Assembly: GCF_011089885.1 (NCBI RefSeq)
Contig: NZ_JAANBD010000027.1
Location: 62,001 to 126,000, forward strand
DNA length: 64,000 bases
Source of the DNA: Thioalkalivibrio sp. XN279
GTDB taxonomy: Bacteria > Pseudomonadota > Gammaproteobacteria > Steroidobacterales > XN24
Direction of reading: 5' to 3'
Made by a program: the position numbers and the translations under genes. Below the pieces are notes generated by a model. The model was given only the letters and a program-made list of their open reading frames with translations. It did not search any database and was not told the origin of the DNA. Positions 28,905-38,977 of the stretch are shown piece by piece (the stretch's first letter is position 1; the number at the start of each line of letters is the position of its first letter).

Positions 28905-30278
28905 TCAGCCGGCGCCGCCCGTGGGCTTGCGCTTGCGCGGCCGCCGGCGGCGTCGACGCGGCCTGGAGGCGGGCTCAGCTCCATCGTCGGCCGGCTCGGC
29001 CGTCGGGGTGGCGCCGGCCTCGCGCCGGGCAGCGGAATCCACCGCGGCGACACGGGCGTTCTCGTCCATCGCCTGCAGCCCGGTCCAGAATTCGGCCAGC
29101 GCCGGGTCCGCGTCGCCCACCTGCGCGCGCAGGCAGAGGAAATCGTAAGCGGCGCGGAAACGTCCCTGCCCCAGCATGCCGAGCACCCGGCGGCCGCGGG
29201 TCCGCTGCAGCCGCAGTTGCATCACCATCAGCTCCTTCATGGGCGTGGTGATCCGGCGCGGCACGGCCACGCGGCCCTGCTGGCCGTCCGCGACCTCGTC
29301 CGCGGCGAGCAACATCGCCTGTATGGGTGGCTCGCCCGCTGCCTCGAGCGCGGCGGCGCGCAGTCGCACCGGTCCCCAGAGCAGCACGGCGAACAGAAAG
29401 ACCGGCGTGACCGGCTCGTCTTCCGCCACCCGCTGGTCGGTGTTCTTCAGCGCTGCAAGCAGCAGGGCGCGATACGGGTCGCCTTCCTCGCTGTCGAGCA
29501 GCCGGTCCGTGGCCGGGAACAGCTGGGCGAAATGGCCGTAGTGCCGCAACAGCTCATAGGAGGCTACGCCATGCCCACCCAGGAACAGTTTCAGCACTTC
29601 CTCAAACAGCCGCGCGGGCGGCACCGAATCGAGCAGCCCCGCAAGTTCGCGCAGCGGCCGTTCGCTCTCCGGATCGACGCGAAAACCAAGCTTCGCGGCG
29701 AAACGCACCGCGCGCAGCAGTCGCACGGGATCTTCGCGGTAGCGCGCTTCGGGGTCGCCGATGAGGCGCAGCACGCCGGCCCGGATGTCGTCCACGCCGC
29801 CGGCGTAGTCCCAGATCGAGAAGTCTTCGATGTTGTAGTACAGCGCATTGGCCGTGAAATCACGGCGCCAGATGTCGTCGTCGATGCTGCCGTAGCGATT
29901 GTCGCGCAGGATGCGGCCTTCATCGTCCAGCACCACCAGCGCCTCGTCCGCCCCCGCTTCGCCCTCGTCGCCGGAGGCACGGAAGGTCGCGACCTCGACG
30001 ATGTCGCGACCGAAGTAGACGTGGGCGAGCCGAAAGCGCCGACCGATGAGGCGGCAGTTACGGAACAGCCGCCGCACGTCCTCCGGGTGGGCGTCGGTGG
30101 CGATGTCGAAGTCCTTCGGCTCGCGCCCGAGCAGCAGGTCGCGCACCCCGCCGCCGACGAGGAACGCCTGGTATCCGGCCTCGCGCAGGCGATACATCAC
30201 CTTCAGCGCGTTGCGCGAGATATTCGACCTGGAGATGTTGTGTTCCGGCCGGGGTATCACCCGAGGGGGCGTGCCCAT
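28905..30278 (-). CDS. pcnB: Poly(A) polymerase I
   Basis: Adds poly(A) to RNA 3' ends, marking them for decay. It has 457 residues from the ATG at 30278. The class II nucleotidyltransferase head has FLVGGGVRDLLLGREPKDFD, with the catalytic DFD pair, and RRDFTANALYYN. The arm includes EDPVRLLRAVRFAAKLGF. The Arg/Lys-rich tail ([14 protein letters not shown]) is typical of PcnB and argues against a CCA-adding enzyme. Confidence 0.95.
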   Translation of the reverse strand: MGTPPRVIPRPEHNISRSNISRNALKVMYRLREAGYQAFLVGGGVRDLLLGREPKDFDIATDAHPEDVRRLFRNCRLIGRRFRLAHVYFGRDIVEVATFRASGDEGEAGADEALVVLDDEGRILRDNRYGSIDDDIWRRDFTANALYYNIEDFSIWDYAGGVDDIRAGVLRLIGDPEARYREDPVRLLRAVRFAAKLGFRVDPESERPLRELAGLLDSVPPARLFEEVLKLFLGGHGVASYELLRHYGHFAQLFPATDRLLDSEEGDPYRALLLAALKNTDQRVAEDEPVTPVFLFAVLLWGPVRLRAAALEAAGEPPIQAMLLAADEVADGQQGRVAVPRRITTPMKELMVMQLRLQRTRGRRVLGMLGQGRFRAAYDFLCLRAQVGDADPALAEFWTGLQAMDENARVAAVDSAARREAGATPTAEPADDGAEPASRPRRRRRRPRKRKPTGGAG

Positions 30279-30366
30279 GCCTGTCGCCGCGCTGGCCAAT
30301 CCGTGTCCGCCTGTATGAACCAAGCCCGCAAGTTTACCACCAAGGCGCAGCCCCGGCGCCGGCCCA

Positions 30367-30395
30367 TTGAGTCGGGCGGGCGGTGCCGTTACAAT
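30367..30395 (+). promoter_or_regulatory. Sigma-70 promoter for tRNA-Glu
   Basis: TTGAGT (30367-30372; four of six to TTGACA), a 17-bp spacer and TACAAT (30390-30395; five of six to TATAAT). The GC-rich sequence after it would act as a discriminator. Predicted start near 30402, about 35 nt before the mature tRNA. Confidence 0.65.
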
Positions 30396-30436
30396 GCGCC
30401 GCTCGCTGCACCTCCCGGTGCGCAAGGCGGCCCGAC

Positions 30437-30511
30437 GCTCCGTTCGTCTAGTGGTTAGGACGCTGGCCTCTCACGCCGGTAACAGGGGTTCGAATCCCCT
30501 ACGGAGCGCCA
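30437..30511 (+). tRNA. tRNA-Glu (anticodon CTC)
   Basis: A 75-nt tRNA including an encoded CCA. Acceptor stem GCTCCGT/ACGGAGC; D-arm with TCTAGTGGTTAGGA; anticodon loop CTCTCAC within the stem CTGGC/GCCGG, giving CTC, which reads GAG. T-arm AGGGGTTCGAATCCCCT. It is a lone gene between pcnB and the SDR-like gene. Confidence 0.97.
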
Positions 30512-30547
30512 CCTTCCCGCGGCAGATCCGCCCGAGGTCGCAACGCC

Positions 30548-31219
30548 ATGAGCCATGCCCCAGTTGCCCTTCTCGCAGGCGCCACCGGCGCCGTCGGCAG
30601 TCGCCTGCTGGCACGCCTGCTCGAACGCCCCGGTCTTGCCCAGGTCGTAGTGGTCGCGCGCAGTCCGGCGCCGTTGCGGCACGCCCGCTTGCGCTGGGTG
30701 CATGCCGAGCTGGACAACCAGGCGCAGGCCCTGGCGGGCCTGCAGGCCGATGCGGCTTTTTGCTGCCTGGGCACCACCATGAGGCAGGCCGGCAGCAGGG
30801 CCGCCTTCCGCGCCGTGGACCTGCACGGCGTGGCCGCGTTCGCCGCTGCGGCGCACGCCGCCGGCGCAAGCTTCTTCGGCCTCGTCTCTGCGGCCGGCGC
30901 CGACCCGAGGGCACGCAATTTCTACCTGCGTACCAAGGGCGAGGCGGAGGCGCGCGTCGCGGCCCTGGCTTTCCCCAGCCTCGCCATCATGCAGCCGGGC
31001 CTCCTGCGCGGCGCGCGGCGCGAGTTCCGTCTCGGCGAGCGCGTCGGCCAGGTCGTCGCGCCCCTGGCCGACCGCATCTTGCTGGGCCCGCTGGCACGCT
31101 ATCGCAGCGTGCCGGTCGAGATCGTCGCGCGCGCCCTGGACGCTGCCGGGCAGGACCCTGCGCCCGGCACGCGCCGCTTCGACGCGGCCGCAATGGAGAC
31201 GCTCGCCCATGAACGCTGA
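30548..31219 (+). CDS. NAD(P)-binding protein, atypical SDR (HTATIP2-like)
   Basis: A 223-residue Rossmann-fold protein. The N-terminal GATGAVGSRLLARLL is the dinucleotide-binding glycine motif. FCCLGTTMRQAGSRAAFRAV, SAAGADPRARNFYLRTKGEA (a YxxxK-type pair, Tyr then Lys) and MQPGLLRG match HTATIP2/YbjT-like atypical SDRs. The substrate is unknown. It overlaps the RDD gene by 11 bp, so the two are coupled. Confidence 0.82.
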   Translation: MSHAPVALLAGATGAVGSRLLARLLERPGLAQVVVVARSPAPLRHARLRWVHAELDNQAQALAGLQADAAFCCLGTTMRQAGSRAAFRAVDLHGVAAFAAAAHAAGASFFGLVSAAGADPRARNFYLRTKGEAEARVAALAFPSLAIMQPGLLRGARREFRLGERVGQVVAPLADRILLGPLARYRSVPVEIVARALDAAGQDPAPGTRRFDAAAMETLAHER

Positions 31220-31631
31220 GCTGTCGCAAGCGCCCCCGGGCCTGCCGCGCCGGCTCATGGCCATGCTCTACGACGGACTGGTGCTGTGTGCGCTGCTCAT
31301 GGTCGCAGGCGCCACCTGGGTCGCCCTGCATCGCGCCGCCGCGCCGCCCGGCGACTGGGCCTTCCGCGCCTACCTGCTGGCGGTCTGCGCAGTGTTCTAT
31401 GCCGGCTTCTGGACCCGCGGCGAGACGCTGGGCCTGCGCGCCTGGAAGCTGCGGATCGAGGGTCCGAACGGGCGCCCCCCGGGATGGGGGCGCGCCCTGC
31501 TCCGCTTTGCCGCAGCCATCCTGTCTTGGTTGCCCGCCGGGCTGGGTTTCCTGTGGGTCCTGGTGGACCGGGACCGTCTCGCCTGGCATGACCGGCTGTC
31601 GGGCACGCGCCTGGTCCTGCGTACTGACTAG
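31209..31631 (+). CDS. RDD family membrane protein
   Basis: A 140-residue membrane protein with about three hydrophobic segments (about residues 16-38, 50-66 and 95-118). It has the RDD features GLPRRLMAMLYDGLVL near the start, FWTRGETLGLRAWKLRI, and DRDRLAWHDRLSGTRLV at the end. Some RDD proteins have been linked to ion exchange; most are unassigned. It converges on lptG with 23 bp between stops. Confidence 0.85.
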   Translation: MNAELSQAPPGLPRRLMAMLYDGLVLCALLMVAGATWVALHRAAAPPGDWAFRAYLLAVCAVFYAGFWTRGETLGLRAWKLRIEGPNGRPPGWGRALLRFAAAILSWLPAGLGFLWVLVDRDRLAWHDRLSGTRLVLRTD

Positions 31632-31654
31632 CGCCGCCCGGCGCCAGGGCAGGT

Positions 31655-32719
31655 TCAGCGCACCCGTGACAGGCCGAACATCGCGGCCAGGAAGATTGCC
31701 GCCACCGGCAACCACGCCGTCAGCCAGATCGGCGCCCCATACACCTGCGCGCCGTCGGCCAGCGCGCCCTTGCCCAGGATGTAGACGATACCGACCAGGA
31801 AGCCGACGACAAAGCGCGCGCTGTTTCCGCCTGAGCGCAACGGGCCGAACACGAAGGGCAGCGCCAGCAACAGCATGGCGGGCACCGCGGCCACGTTGGC
31901 GACGCGCTGCCACAGCGCCATCTCGTAGCGGCCCGCCTGCAGGTCGTTGGCCTCGAGATAACGGATGTACTCGCGCAACATCGGTATGCTCATGCTGTTG
32001 GTGTCGATGACGGAGACCGACATCACGCCGGGATCGATGCCGGTCTCGAGCACCAGCGTGTCCAGCTGCTCGGTCAGGATGGTCGCCCCGATGCGCGTCA
32101 CCGCGACATCTTCCAGCGTCCACTGGCGATCAGCGCCGACCTGGGCGCGGCGGGCGAGCGCAACCGACTCGAGGCGGCCGCCCTCGTCAAAGCGATAGAC
32201 ATAGACGCCGCCGAGCCGCTCCAGGCTCTCCAGCTGGAGGATGTTGAAGATGCGCTCGCCATCGCGCAGCCAGCTGCCAGACAGGCCGGAGAGGCTGTCG
32301 CGGTCGCGCTTCAGCTCGTCCGAGTAGGCGTCGGCAAAACGCTCCGCGCCGGGCATCACCAGCTCCCCGACCGCGCCGGCCGCGCCGGCGAATACGGCGC
32401 CGGCCAGGAGCATGGAATAGGCCAGGCGGCGCAGCCCGACCCCGGCGGCACGCAGCGCCACCAGCTCGCTGTGCTTGGCCAGCGCGCCGAGGCCCATCAT
32501 CCCGCCCAGCAAGGCGGCGATGGGGAACACGTCGAAAGCATTGCGCGGCAGGTGTGCGATGACGACGACGAAGGCGTCCACCGCCTGGAAAGTGCCCTTG
32601 CCCACGTCCTGCAGCTCGCCGGTCAGGCCGATGAAGCCGATCAGCGCGAGCAACACGACGAGCACGAGCAGCGTGGCCCGGCCCGCCGCCAACGCCATAT
32701 AGCGGTCGAGGATGTTCAT
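31655..32719 (-). CDS. lptG: LPS export permease LptG
   Basis: With LptF forms the inner-membrane channel that feeds lipopolysaccharide from the LptB2 ATPase to LptC/LptA. It has 354 residues from the ATG at 32719, which overlaps the lptF stop (ATGA). YjgP/YjgQ topology: three membrane helices, a large periplasmic beta-jellyroll (about residues 125-265), and three more helices. VALRAAGVGLRRLAYSMLLA is the typical coupling region. LptF and LptG are divergent from pepA as in E. coli. Confidence 0.96.
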   Translation of the reverse strand: MNILDRYMALAAGRATLLVLVVLLALIGFIGLTGELQDVGKGTFQAVDAFVVVIAHLPRNAFDVFPIAALLGGMMGLGALAKHSELVALRAAGVGLRRLAYSMLLAGAVFAGAAGAVGELVMPGAERFADAYSDELKRDRDSLSGLSGSWLRDGERIFNILQLESLERLGGVYVYRFDEGGRLESVALARRAQVGADRQWTLEDVAVTRIGATILTEQLDTLVLETGIDPGVMSVSVIDTNSMSIPMLREYIRYLEANDLQAGRYEMALWQRVANVAAVPAMLLLALPFVFGPLRSGGNSARFVVGFLVGIVYILGKGALADGAQVYGAPIWLTAWLPVAAIFLAAMFGLSRVR

Positions 32720-33810
32720 GCCGCCCGCCGCCGTGCGCGCAGCCGCCAGGCCCCGCCGTCCTGCAGGTAAAGCATCAGCAGGGCGACGCCGCCGATCGCC
32801 ACATGGACCCACCACAGGCCGAGCCAGACGGGCACGCGACCGGTCTCCAGCAGCATGCGGCCGACGCCCAGCGCGTTGCTGTAGATGATGAACACGAGGA
32901 CGGCGAAACCCAGCCTGCCGTAGCGGCCCGAGCGCGGCGGCGCGCGACCCAGGGGTACGGCGAGCAGGGTGAGGATGAGCAGGGACACCGGCGCCGACAG
33001 GCGCCAGTGCAATTCGGCATGGTCCTCGGGCGCCCCGGTGCCGAGCAGGCTGAGCGTGGGCATCTGCTCGCGCTTGCGTGTCGGGTCGCTGCGTCGGGGC
33101 ACCGGCAGGGGAATGCCGTGTTCCTCGAAACGCGCGGTGCGGAACTCGGCGCTGCCCGGCCGCCCCGAGTACCGGACGCCGTCGTAGAGCACGAGGAAGT
33201 TCTCGTCGCGCTCGAGTGACAGGCGCTGCTCGGCACGCGCCGCCGTCACCACCTCGACAGTCTCCTCCACGCGCTGCTGGATGAAAATGCCCGTCAGTTG
33301 CCCGTCCGCGTCCCGGTCACGCGCATAGAACACCAGCCTGCCGGCGGACGCACTGCGAAAGCGCCCCGGCTCCAACGCGGTGAGCTGGACCTGGCGCTGG
33401 CCCTCCTGGCGGATGTCCTGCGCCTTGGCCGCAGCCCAAGGCGCAACATCGAAGCTGAGCCAGGCCAGCACGCTGGCCGCCAGCGCGGCACCCCAGAGCA
33501 GCGGCCGCAGGATCTGGACGGCGCCGATGCCGCAGGCATTCAGCGCCGCCATCTCGCTGTCGCGGTACAGGCGGCCCAGGGCGAGCATCACGGCGAAGAA
33601 AAAAGCGGCCGGCACGAGCAGGCTGAGATACTCGACGGTGGTCAGCCCCATGAGCTGCAGCACGGTTTCGCGGGGGATACGGTCGGCGGCGGCTCGCGCC
33701 AGCCCGCGGGCGAACTGGTCGCCGAGCAGGATCAGCATGAGCACGACCGTGACGCCGAGGAAGTTGCGCACGGTCTCACGCAGTATGTAGCGATTGATGA
33801 TCCCTGACAC
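32716..33810 (-). CDS. lptF: LPS export permease LptF
   Basis: Partner of LptG in the LptB2FG transporter. It has 364 residues with six membrane helices split by the periplasmic domain (about residues 120-260). IINRYILRETVRNFLGV is the N-terminal helix, SEMAALNACGIGAVQILRPL the coupling helix, and the last helices contain GRAPPRSGRYGRLGFAVLVF. Its start and that of pepA are divergent, separated by 104 bp. Confidence 0.96.
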   Translation of the reverse strand: MSGIINRYILRETVRNFLGVTVVLMLILLGDQFARGLARAAADRIPRETVLQLMGLTTVEYLSLLVPAAFFFAVMLALGRLYRDSEMAALNACGIGAVQILRPLLWGAALAASVLAWLSFDVAPWAAAKAQDIRQEGQRQVQLTALEPGRFRSASAGRLVFYARDRDADGQLTGIFIQQRVEETVEVVTAARAEQRLSLERDENFLVLYDGVRYSGRPGSAEFRTARFEEHGIPLPVPRRSDPTRKREQMPTLSLLGTGAPEDHAELHWRLSAPVSLLILTLLAVPLGRAPPRSGRYGRLGFAVLVFIIYSNALGVGRMLLETGRVPVWLGLWWVHVAIGGVALLMLYLQDGGAWRLRARRRAA

Positions 33811-33914
33811 GGCGCGCGCAGTTTCGGCCTGCCCCCTAATCCATTAAACTTCCGCATCTTACCGCGTCCAAGGCGCGTCACGCCGCTCCCGGCGGCAGAA
33901 CCTGAGGAGAGCGA

Positions 33915-35414
33915 ATGATGGATTTCACGGCGAAGACCGGCTCGGCGGCGACCGTCAGGACCGATTGCGCCATCGTCGGCGTGTACAAGGACGGCAGGCT
34001 CTCCGCGGCCGCCATGGAAATCGACGCGGTGTCCGACAAGCTGGTCAGCGGCCTGGTCAAGTCCGGTGACTTCCGCGGCCAGGCCGGCGCCACGCTGCTG
34101 GTGCACAAGCCCGCCGGCGCGAGCGCGAAGCGCCTGCTGCTGGTCGGCCTGGGCGAAGCCGGCAAGCTCGACCTCAAGGGCTGGCGCAAGGCGCATGGGG
34201 CGGCGGTGAAGGCCCTGCTCGGTACCGGCGCGAAGGAAGCGTTCAGCTTCCTTTCCAGTGAAACCGTCGCGGATGCCGACACCTACACCCTGGCGCGACA
34301 TGCCGCCGAGGCCGCGGAAGAAGCGGCGTATCGCTTCGACGAACTGAAGTCCAGCCTGGACACGCCGCCGCCCGTGTTCGGCAAGCTGGCCATGTGGGTC
34401 GCCGACCGCAAGTCGCAGTCCGCCGCCAGCACAGGCTTCAAGCACGGCCAGGCCGTCGCCGAGGGACAGTCCCTCGCGCGGCGTCTCGGCAACCTGCCCG
34501 GCAACGTCTGCACCCCGACCTATCTCGCCGCAGCAGCGAAGAAACTGGCCGCCGCGCACCAGGGCCTGAAAATCTCCGTGGTGGAGCAGGCGCAGATGAA
34601 GAAGCTGGGCATGAACGCCCTGCTCTCCGTAGCCCAGGGCAGCCGCCAGCCGCCCAAGCTGATCGTGCTGGAATGGCGCGGCGGCCCGAAGCAGAAGGCG
34701 CCGGTGGCACTGGTCGGCAAGGCCATCACTTTCGACACCGGCGGCATCTCGATTAAGCCCGCCCCGGCCATGGACGAGATGAAGTTCGACATGTGCGGCG
34801 GCGCCAGCGTCATCGGCACCATGGCCACCGTGGCGCGACTGAACCTGCCGATCAACGTGGTCGGCCTGGTGCCCGCGGCGGAGAACATGCCCGACGGCCT
34901 GGCCAGCCGTCCCGGCGACATCGTCAAGACCATGTCCGGCCAGACCGTGGAGATTCTGAACACGGACGCCGAGGGCCGGCTCATCCTGTGCGACGCCCTC
35001 ACCTATTCGCGCCGCTACAAGCCCTCCGCCGTGATCGACATCGCCACCCTTACCGGCGCCTGCGTGATCGCGCTCGGCCACCACCTCAGCGGCCTCATGA
35101 GCAGCGACGACATGCTCGCCAACGAGTTGCTTCGCGCCGGGATCGATGCCGAGGACCGTGCCTGGCACCTGCCCATCGGCCCGGATTACGACGAGCAGCT
35201 GAAGAGCAACTTCGCCGACTTTGCCAACGTCGCCGGGCGCGACGCCGGCGCGGTCACGGCGGCGTGCTTCCTCAACCGCTTCACCCGCGATCTCAGCTGG
35301 GCCCACCTGGACATCGCCGGCACCGCATGGAAGACCGGCCAGGCCAAGGGCGCCACCGGCCGCCCGGTGCCGCTGCTGTCGCAGTTCCTGATGAGCCGGG
35401 CGGGCGTGGCCTGA
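33915..35414 (+). CDS. pepA: Leucyl aminopeptidase (cytosol aminopeptidase PepA)
   Basis: M17 dizinc aminopeptidase; in E. coli PepA also binds DNA (carAB control and Xer recombination). It has 499 residues. The catalytic C-terminal domain has GKAITFDTGGISIKP, MDEMKFDMCGGASVIGTM and the signature NTDAEGRLILCDALTY, which carry the metal and catalytic residues. The GAGGAG site before ATG is strong. It is the first gene of the pepA-holC-valS operon. Confidence 0.97.
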   Translation: MMDFTAKTGSAATVRTDCAIVGVYKDGRLSAAAMEIDAVSDKLVSGLVKSGDFRGQAGATLLVHKPAGASAKRLLLVGLGEAGKLDLKGWRKAHGAAVKALLGTGAKEAFSFLSSETVADADTYTLARHAAEAAEEAAYRFDELKSSLDTPPPVFGKLAMWVADRKSQSAASTGFKHGQAVAEGQSLARRLGNLPGNVCTPTYLAAAAKKLAAAHQGLKISVVEQAQMKKLGMNALLSVAQGSRQPPKLIVLEWRGGPKQKAPVALVGKAITFDTGGISIKPAPAMDEMKFDMCGGASVIGTMATVARLNLPINVVGLVPAAENMPDGLASRPGDIVKTMSGQTVEILNTDAEGRLILCDALTYSRRYKPSAVIDIATLTGACVIALGHHLSGLMSSDDMLANELLRAGIDAEDRAWHLPIGPDYDEQLKSNFADFANVAGRDAGAVTAACFLNRFTRDLSWAHLDIAGTAWKTGQAKGATGRPVPLLSQFLMSRAGVA

Positions 35415-35434
35415 CGGCCGCGCACCCGAGCGGG

Positions 35435-35884
35435 ATGACGCGCGTCGACTTCTACGTCCTCGAGGATACGGCCGACCAGGCACGGGAGCGTTTCGCCTGC
35501 CGGCTGGTCGAGAAAGCCTGGCGCCTGAAGCACAAGATCTACCTGCATGCGGCCTCTGCGCAGGAGGCGCAGCGCGTCGACCAGCTGTTGTGGACGTTCC
35601 GCGACGGCAGCTTCGTGCCGCATGCGCTGGAGTCCGGCGCGCTCGACGACACCCTGGCGGCAGCCACACCGGTGCGCATCGGGTCGGGCGCGGAGCCGGG
35701 CTTCGATGCCGACCTGCTGGTCAACCTGGACCGCGAGGTGCCGCTGTTCTTCAGCCGCTTCGAGCGCGTGGCCGAGATCGTCGCGGGCGAGGACGACAAG
35801 GCGGCGGCACGCGAGCGCTTCCGCTTCTACCGTGACCGGGGCTACACCCTGGAATATCACCAGATCGGCGTACCGCGCACATGA
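35435..35884 (+). CDS. holC: DNA polymerase III subunit chi
   Basis: Clamp-loader accessory subunit that contacts SSB. It has 149 residues from the ATG at 35435. MTRVDFYVLEDTADQARERF, LVEKAWRLKHKIYLHAAS, LLWTFRDGSFVPHAL and NLDREVPLFFSRFERVAEIV are typical chi sequences. It lies 20 bp after pepA and overlaps the next gene by 4 bp (ATGA). Confidence 0.93.
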   Translation: MTRVDFYVLEDTADQARERFACRLVEKAWRLKHKIYLHAASAQEAQRVDQLLWTFRDGSFVPHALESGALDDTLAAATPVRIGSGAEPGFDADLLVNLDREVPLFFSRFERVAEIVAGEDDKAAARERFRFYRDRGYTLEYHQIGVPRT

Positions 35885-36183
35885 GCGAAGACAAGCCTTC
35901 CGACCCACGCCCCGTGCTGCGCCAAAAGGCGGCGGCCGAAGCTGCTTCCGCGCCCCCGGTGCTGCGCGCCGTGGCGGTGCCGGCGCCCGGGCAGTTGTCG
36001 GACCACGAGCTCGCGGCGCTAAAGGCAGAACTCGTGGCGGTGGCCTGGGAAGTGGTGGTAGACCTGCTGCACTCGGCGGTGCGCGAGGTCGAGGCCGCCC
36101 TGTTCGAGCAGGTGTCCTCGCGGCTGCGCGACGAACTGCCCGACATCGTCGAGCGCGCCCTGCGCAATCACCTGCGTTCCTGA
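35881..36183 (+). CDS. Hypothetical protein between holC and valS
   Basis: A 100-residue soluble protein. The Pro/Ala-rich N-terminal third looks disordered. The rest is predicted as amphipathic helices (ELAALKAELVAVAWEVVVDL and VSSRLRDELPDIVERALRNH). I recognise no named family. It starts inside the holC stop (ATGA) and ends 18 bp before valS, so it is translated with both. A structural or adaptor role in the clamp-loader context is only a guess. Confidence 0.75.
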   Translation: MSEDKPSDPRPVLRQKAAAEAASAPPVLRAVAVPAPGQLSDHELAALKAELVAVAWEVVVDLLHSAVREVEAALFEQVSSRLRDELPDIVERALRNHLRS

Positions 36184-36201
36184 ACCCGGATTCAACTCCT
36201 C

Positions 36202-38967
36202 ATGCAGAAGACCTATAACCCCGAGGACATCGAGGCCCGCATCTACGCCGACTGGGAGCGGCGCGGCTGTTTTGCACCCTCCGGCGAGGGCGAGCCGTAC
36301 TGCATCATGCTGCCGCCGCCGAATGTCACCGGCACGCTGCACATGGGTCATGCCTTCCAGGACACCATCATGGATGCGCTCACCCGCCTGCAGCGCATGC
36401 GCGGGCGCAACACCCTGTGGCAGCCGGGCACCGACCACGCCGGCATCGCCACGCAGATGGTGGTGGAACGGCAGCTGAATGCCGAGGGCCTGCACCGGCG
36501 CGAACTGGGCCGCGAGCGCTTCGTGGCGCGGGTGTGGCAATGGAAGCAGGAGTCCGGCGACACCATCGAGCGCCAGCTCAAGCGGCTCGGCGCCTCCGTA
36601 GACTGGAGCCGGCACAAGTTCACCATGGATGCGGAGCTGTCCCGGGCGGTCACGCACGAGTTCGTCAGCCTGTACGAGGAGGGCCTGATCTACCGCGGCA
36701 AGCGGCTGGTCAACTGGGACCCGGTGCTGCACACGGCGTTGTCCGACCTCGAGGTGGTGAGTGAAGACGAACAGGGCAAGCTGTGGCATTTCCGCTATCC
36801 GCTGGCCGACGGCAGCGGCCACCTCGTGGTGGCGACCACGCGCCCTGAGACCATGCTGGGCGACACCGCCGTCGCCGTGCACCCGGACGACGAACGTTAC
36901 GCGGCGCTGGTGGGACGCGAGATCGAGCTCCCCCTGACCGGCCGCCGCATCCCGATCATCGCCGACGACTATGTCGATCCCGAGTTCGGCAGCGGCTGCG
37001 TCAAGATCACGCCGGCGCATGACTTCAACGACTACGAGATCGGGCGCCGCCACGGGCTCGCGACGATCAACGTGCTCGACGACGACGCCTCGCTCAACGA
37101 CAGCGTGCCGGCGGCCTATCGCGGGCTCGACCGCTTTGCCGCGCGCGAGCGCATCGTCGCCGACCTCGACGCCCTGGGCCTGCTGGAGCGCACGCAGGAC
37201 CATCGCATGTTCGTGCCGCGCGGCGACCGCAGCGGCGCGGTGCTGGAGCCCTACCTGACGGACCAGTGGTACGTGAAGATCGCGCCCCTGGCCGAGCCTG
37301 CCATCGAGGCGGTGGAAGACGGCCGCGTGCGCTTCGTGCCGGAAAACTGGTCCAAGACCTACTTCGAGTGGATGCGCAACATCCAGGACTGGTGCATCAG
37401 CCGCCAGCTGTGGTGGGGACATCGCATCCCGGCGTGGTACGACCCGGACGGCGGCGTGCACGTGGGCCTGGACGAGGCCGACGCGCGGCACCGCAGCGGC
37501 CTGGGCGCAGACGTACCGCTGGCGCAGGACGAGGACGTCCTCGACACCTGGTTCTCCTCCGCGCTGTGGCCATTCAGCACGCTCGGCTGGCCCGACAAGA
37601 CGCCGGCCCTGGCGACCTGGTACCCGGGCTCAGTGCTCGTGACCGGCTTCGACATCATCTTCTTCTGGGTCGCCCGGATGATCATGATGGGCCTGAAGTT
37701 CATGGGCGACGTGCCCTTCCGCGAGGTCTACATCCACGGCCTGGTACGCGACGGCGAAGGCCAGAAGATGTCGAAGTCCAAGGGCAACGTGCTGGACCCG
37801 CTGGACCTCATCGATGGCGTCGACCTGGAGACGCTGGTGGCGAAGCGCACAACCGGCATGATGCAGCCGCAGCTCCAGGCCCGCATCGAAAAAGCCACGC
37901 GCAAGGAATTCCCCGACGGCATCCCCGCCTTCGGCACCGACGCGCTGCGCTTCACCTTCGCCTCGCTCGCGACCACCGGCCGTGACGTGCGCCTCGACCT
38001 GGGACGGGTCGAGGGCTATCGCAACTTCTGCAACAAGCTCTGGAACGCCTCGCGTTTCGTGCTCATGAACACCGAGGGCCAGGACTGCGGCACGGACGGC
38101 GACATCGAGCTGGGCATCGCCGATCGCTGGATCCGCTCCCGCCTCGGCGCAGCGGCGCATGCCGCGCTCGAGGCCTTCGACGGCTACCGCCTGGACCTTG
38201 CCGCGCAGGCGATCTACGACTTCACCTGGCACGAGTTCTGCGACTGGTACTTGGAGCTGGTGAAGCCGGTGCTCAACGACGATGCGGCCGACCCGGCCCG
38301 CAAGCGCGGCACGCGGCGCACGCTGGTCGAGGTGCTGGAGGCGTTGCTGCGCTTGCTGCACCCGCTCATGCCCTTCATCACTGAGGAACTGTGGCAGCGC
38401 GCCGCGCCGCTGGCCGGTGTCACCGGCGACACCATCATGCTGCAGCCCTATCCCGACGCCGCGGACTACCCGCGCGACGAGTCCGCCGAGGCGGAGATGG
38501 CATGGCTGCAGGGCTTCGTGCTCGGCCTGCGCCAGGTGCGCGGCGAGATGAACATCGCCCCGGGCAAGCCGCTGCCGGTCCTGCTGCAGGACGCGAGCCC
38601 ACGCGACCTGGCCTGGCTCGCCGCCCATCGCAGCCTGCTCACCGGCCTGGCGCGGCTGGAGTCCGTGCGACCGCTCGGGGACGACGAGCCGCCGCCCCCG
38701 GCCGCCGCGGTGCTGCTGGGCGAGATGCGGCTGCTGGTGCCCATGGCCGGGCTGATCGATGCCGCGGCCGAGATCGCGCGGCTGGAAAAACAGCGCGCCA
38801 GGCTCGACAGCGACCTCGCCAAGACCCGCGCCAAGCTCGACAAGCCGTCCTTCGTCGACAACGCCCCGGCGGCGGTGGTGGAAAAGGAGCGCCAGCGGGC
38901 CGAGGAGCTGGGCAGCGCCATCAGCAAGATCGAGCAGCAGCTGGAGCGCGTCCGTGCGCTCGCCTGA
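36202..38967 (+). CDS. valS: Valyl-tRNA synthetase
   Basis: Class I synthetase that charges tRNA-Val, with editing of threonine. It has 921 residues. HIGH-type motif [14 protein letters not shown] near residue 40; CP1 editing domain with [29 protein letters not shown] motif ([13 protein letters not shown]) near residue 525. An anticodon-binding domain and a C-terminal coiled-coil ([19 protein letters not shown]) complete it. Confidence 0.98.
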   Translation: MQKTYNPEDIEARIYADWERRGCFAPSGEGEPYCIMLPPPNVTGTLHMGHAFQDTIMDALTRLQRMRGRNTLWQPGTDHAGIATQMVVERQLNAEGLHRRELGRERFVARVWQWKQESGDTIERQLKRLGASVDWSRHKFTMDAELSRAVTHEFVSLYEEGLIYRGKRLVNWDPVLHTALSDLEVVSEDEQGKLWHFRYPLADGSGHLVVATTRPETMLGDTAVAVHPDDERYAALVGREIELPLTGRRIPIIADDYVDPEFGSGCVKITPAHDFNDYEIGRRHGLATINVLDDDASLNDSVPAAYRGLDRFAARERIVADLDALGLLERTQDHRMFVPRGDRSGAVLEPYLTDQWYVKIAPLAEPAIEAVEDGRVRFVPENWSKTYFEWMRNIQDWCISRQLWWGHRIPAWYDPDGGVHVGLDEADARHRSGLGADVPLAQDEDVLDTWFSSALWPFSTLGWPDKTPALATWYPGSVLVTGFDIIFFWVARMIMMGLKFMGDVPFREVYIHGLVRDGEGQKMSKSKGNVLDPLDLIDGVDLETLVAKRTTGMMQPQLQARIEKATRKEFPDGIPAFGTDALRFTFASLATTGRDVRLDLGRVEGYRNFCNKLWNASRFVLMNTEGQDCGTDGDIELGIADRWIRSRLGAAAHAALEAFDGYRLDLAAQAIYDFTWHEFCDWYLELVKPVLNDDAADPARKRGTRRTLVEVLEALLRLLHPLMPFITEELWQRAAPLAGVTGDTIMLQPYPDAADYPRDESAEAEMAWLQGFVLGLRQVRGEMNIAPGKPLPVLLQDASPRDLAWLAAHRSLLTGLARLESVRPLGDDEPPPPAAAVLLGEMRLLVPMAGLIDAAAEIARLEKQRARLDSDLAKTRAKLDKPSFVDNAPAAVVEKERQRAEELGSAISKIEQQLERVRALA

Positions 38968-38977
38968 GTCACGTGCC

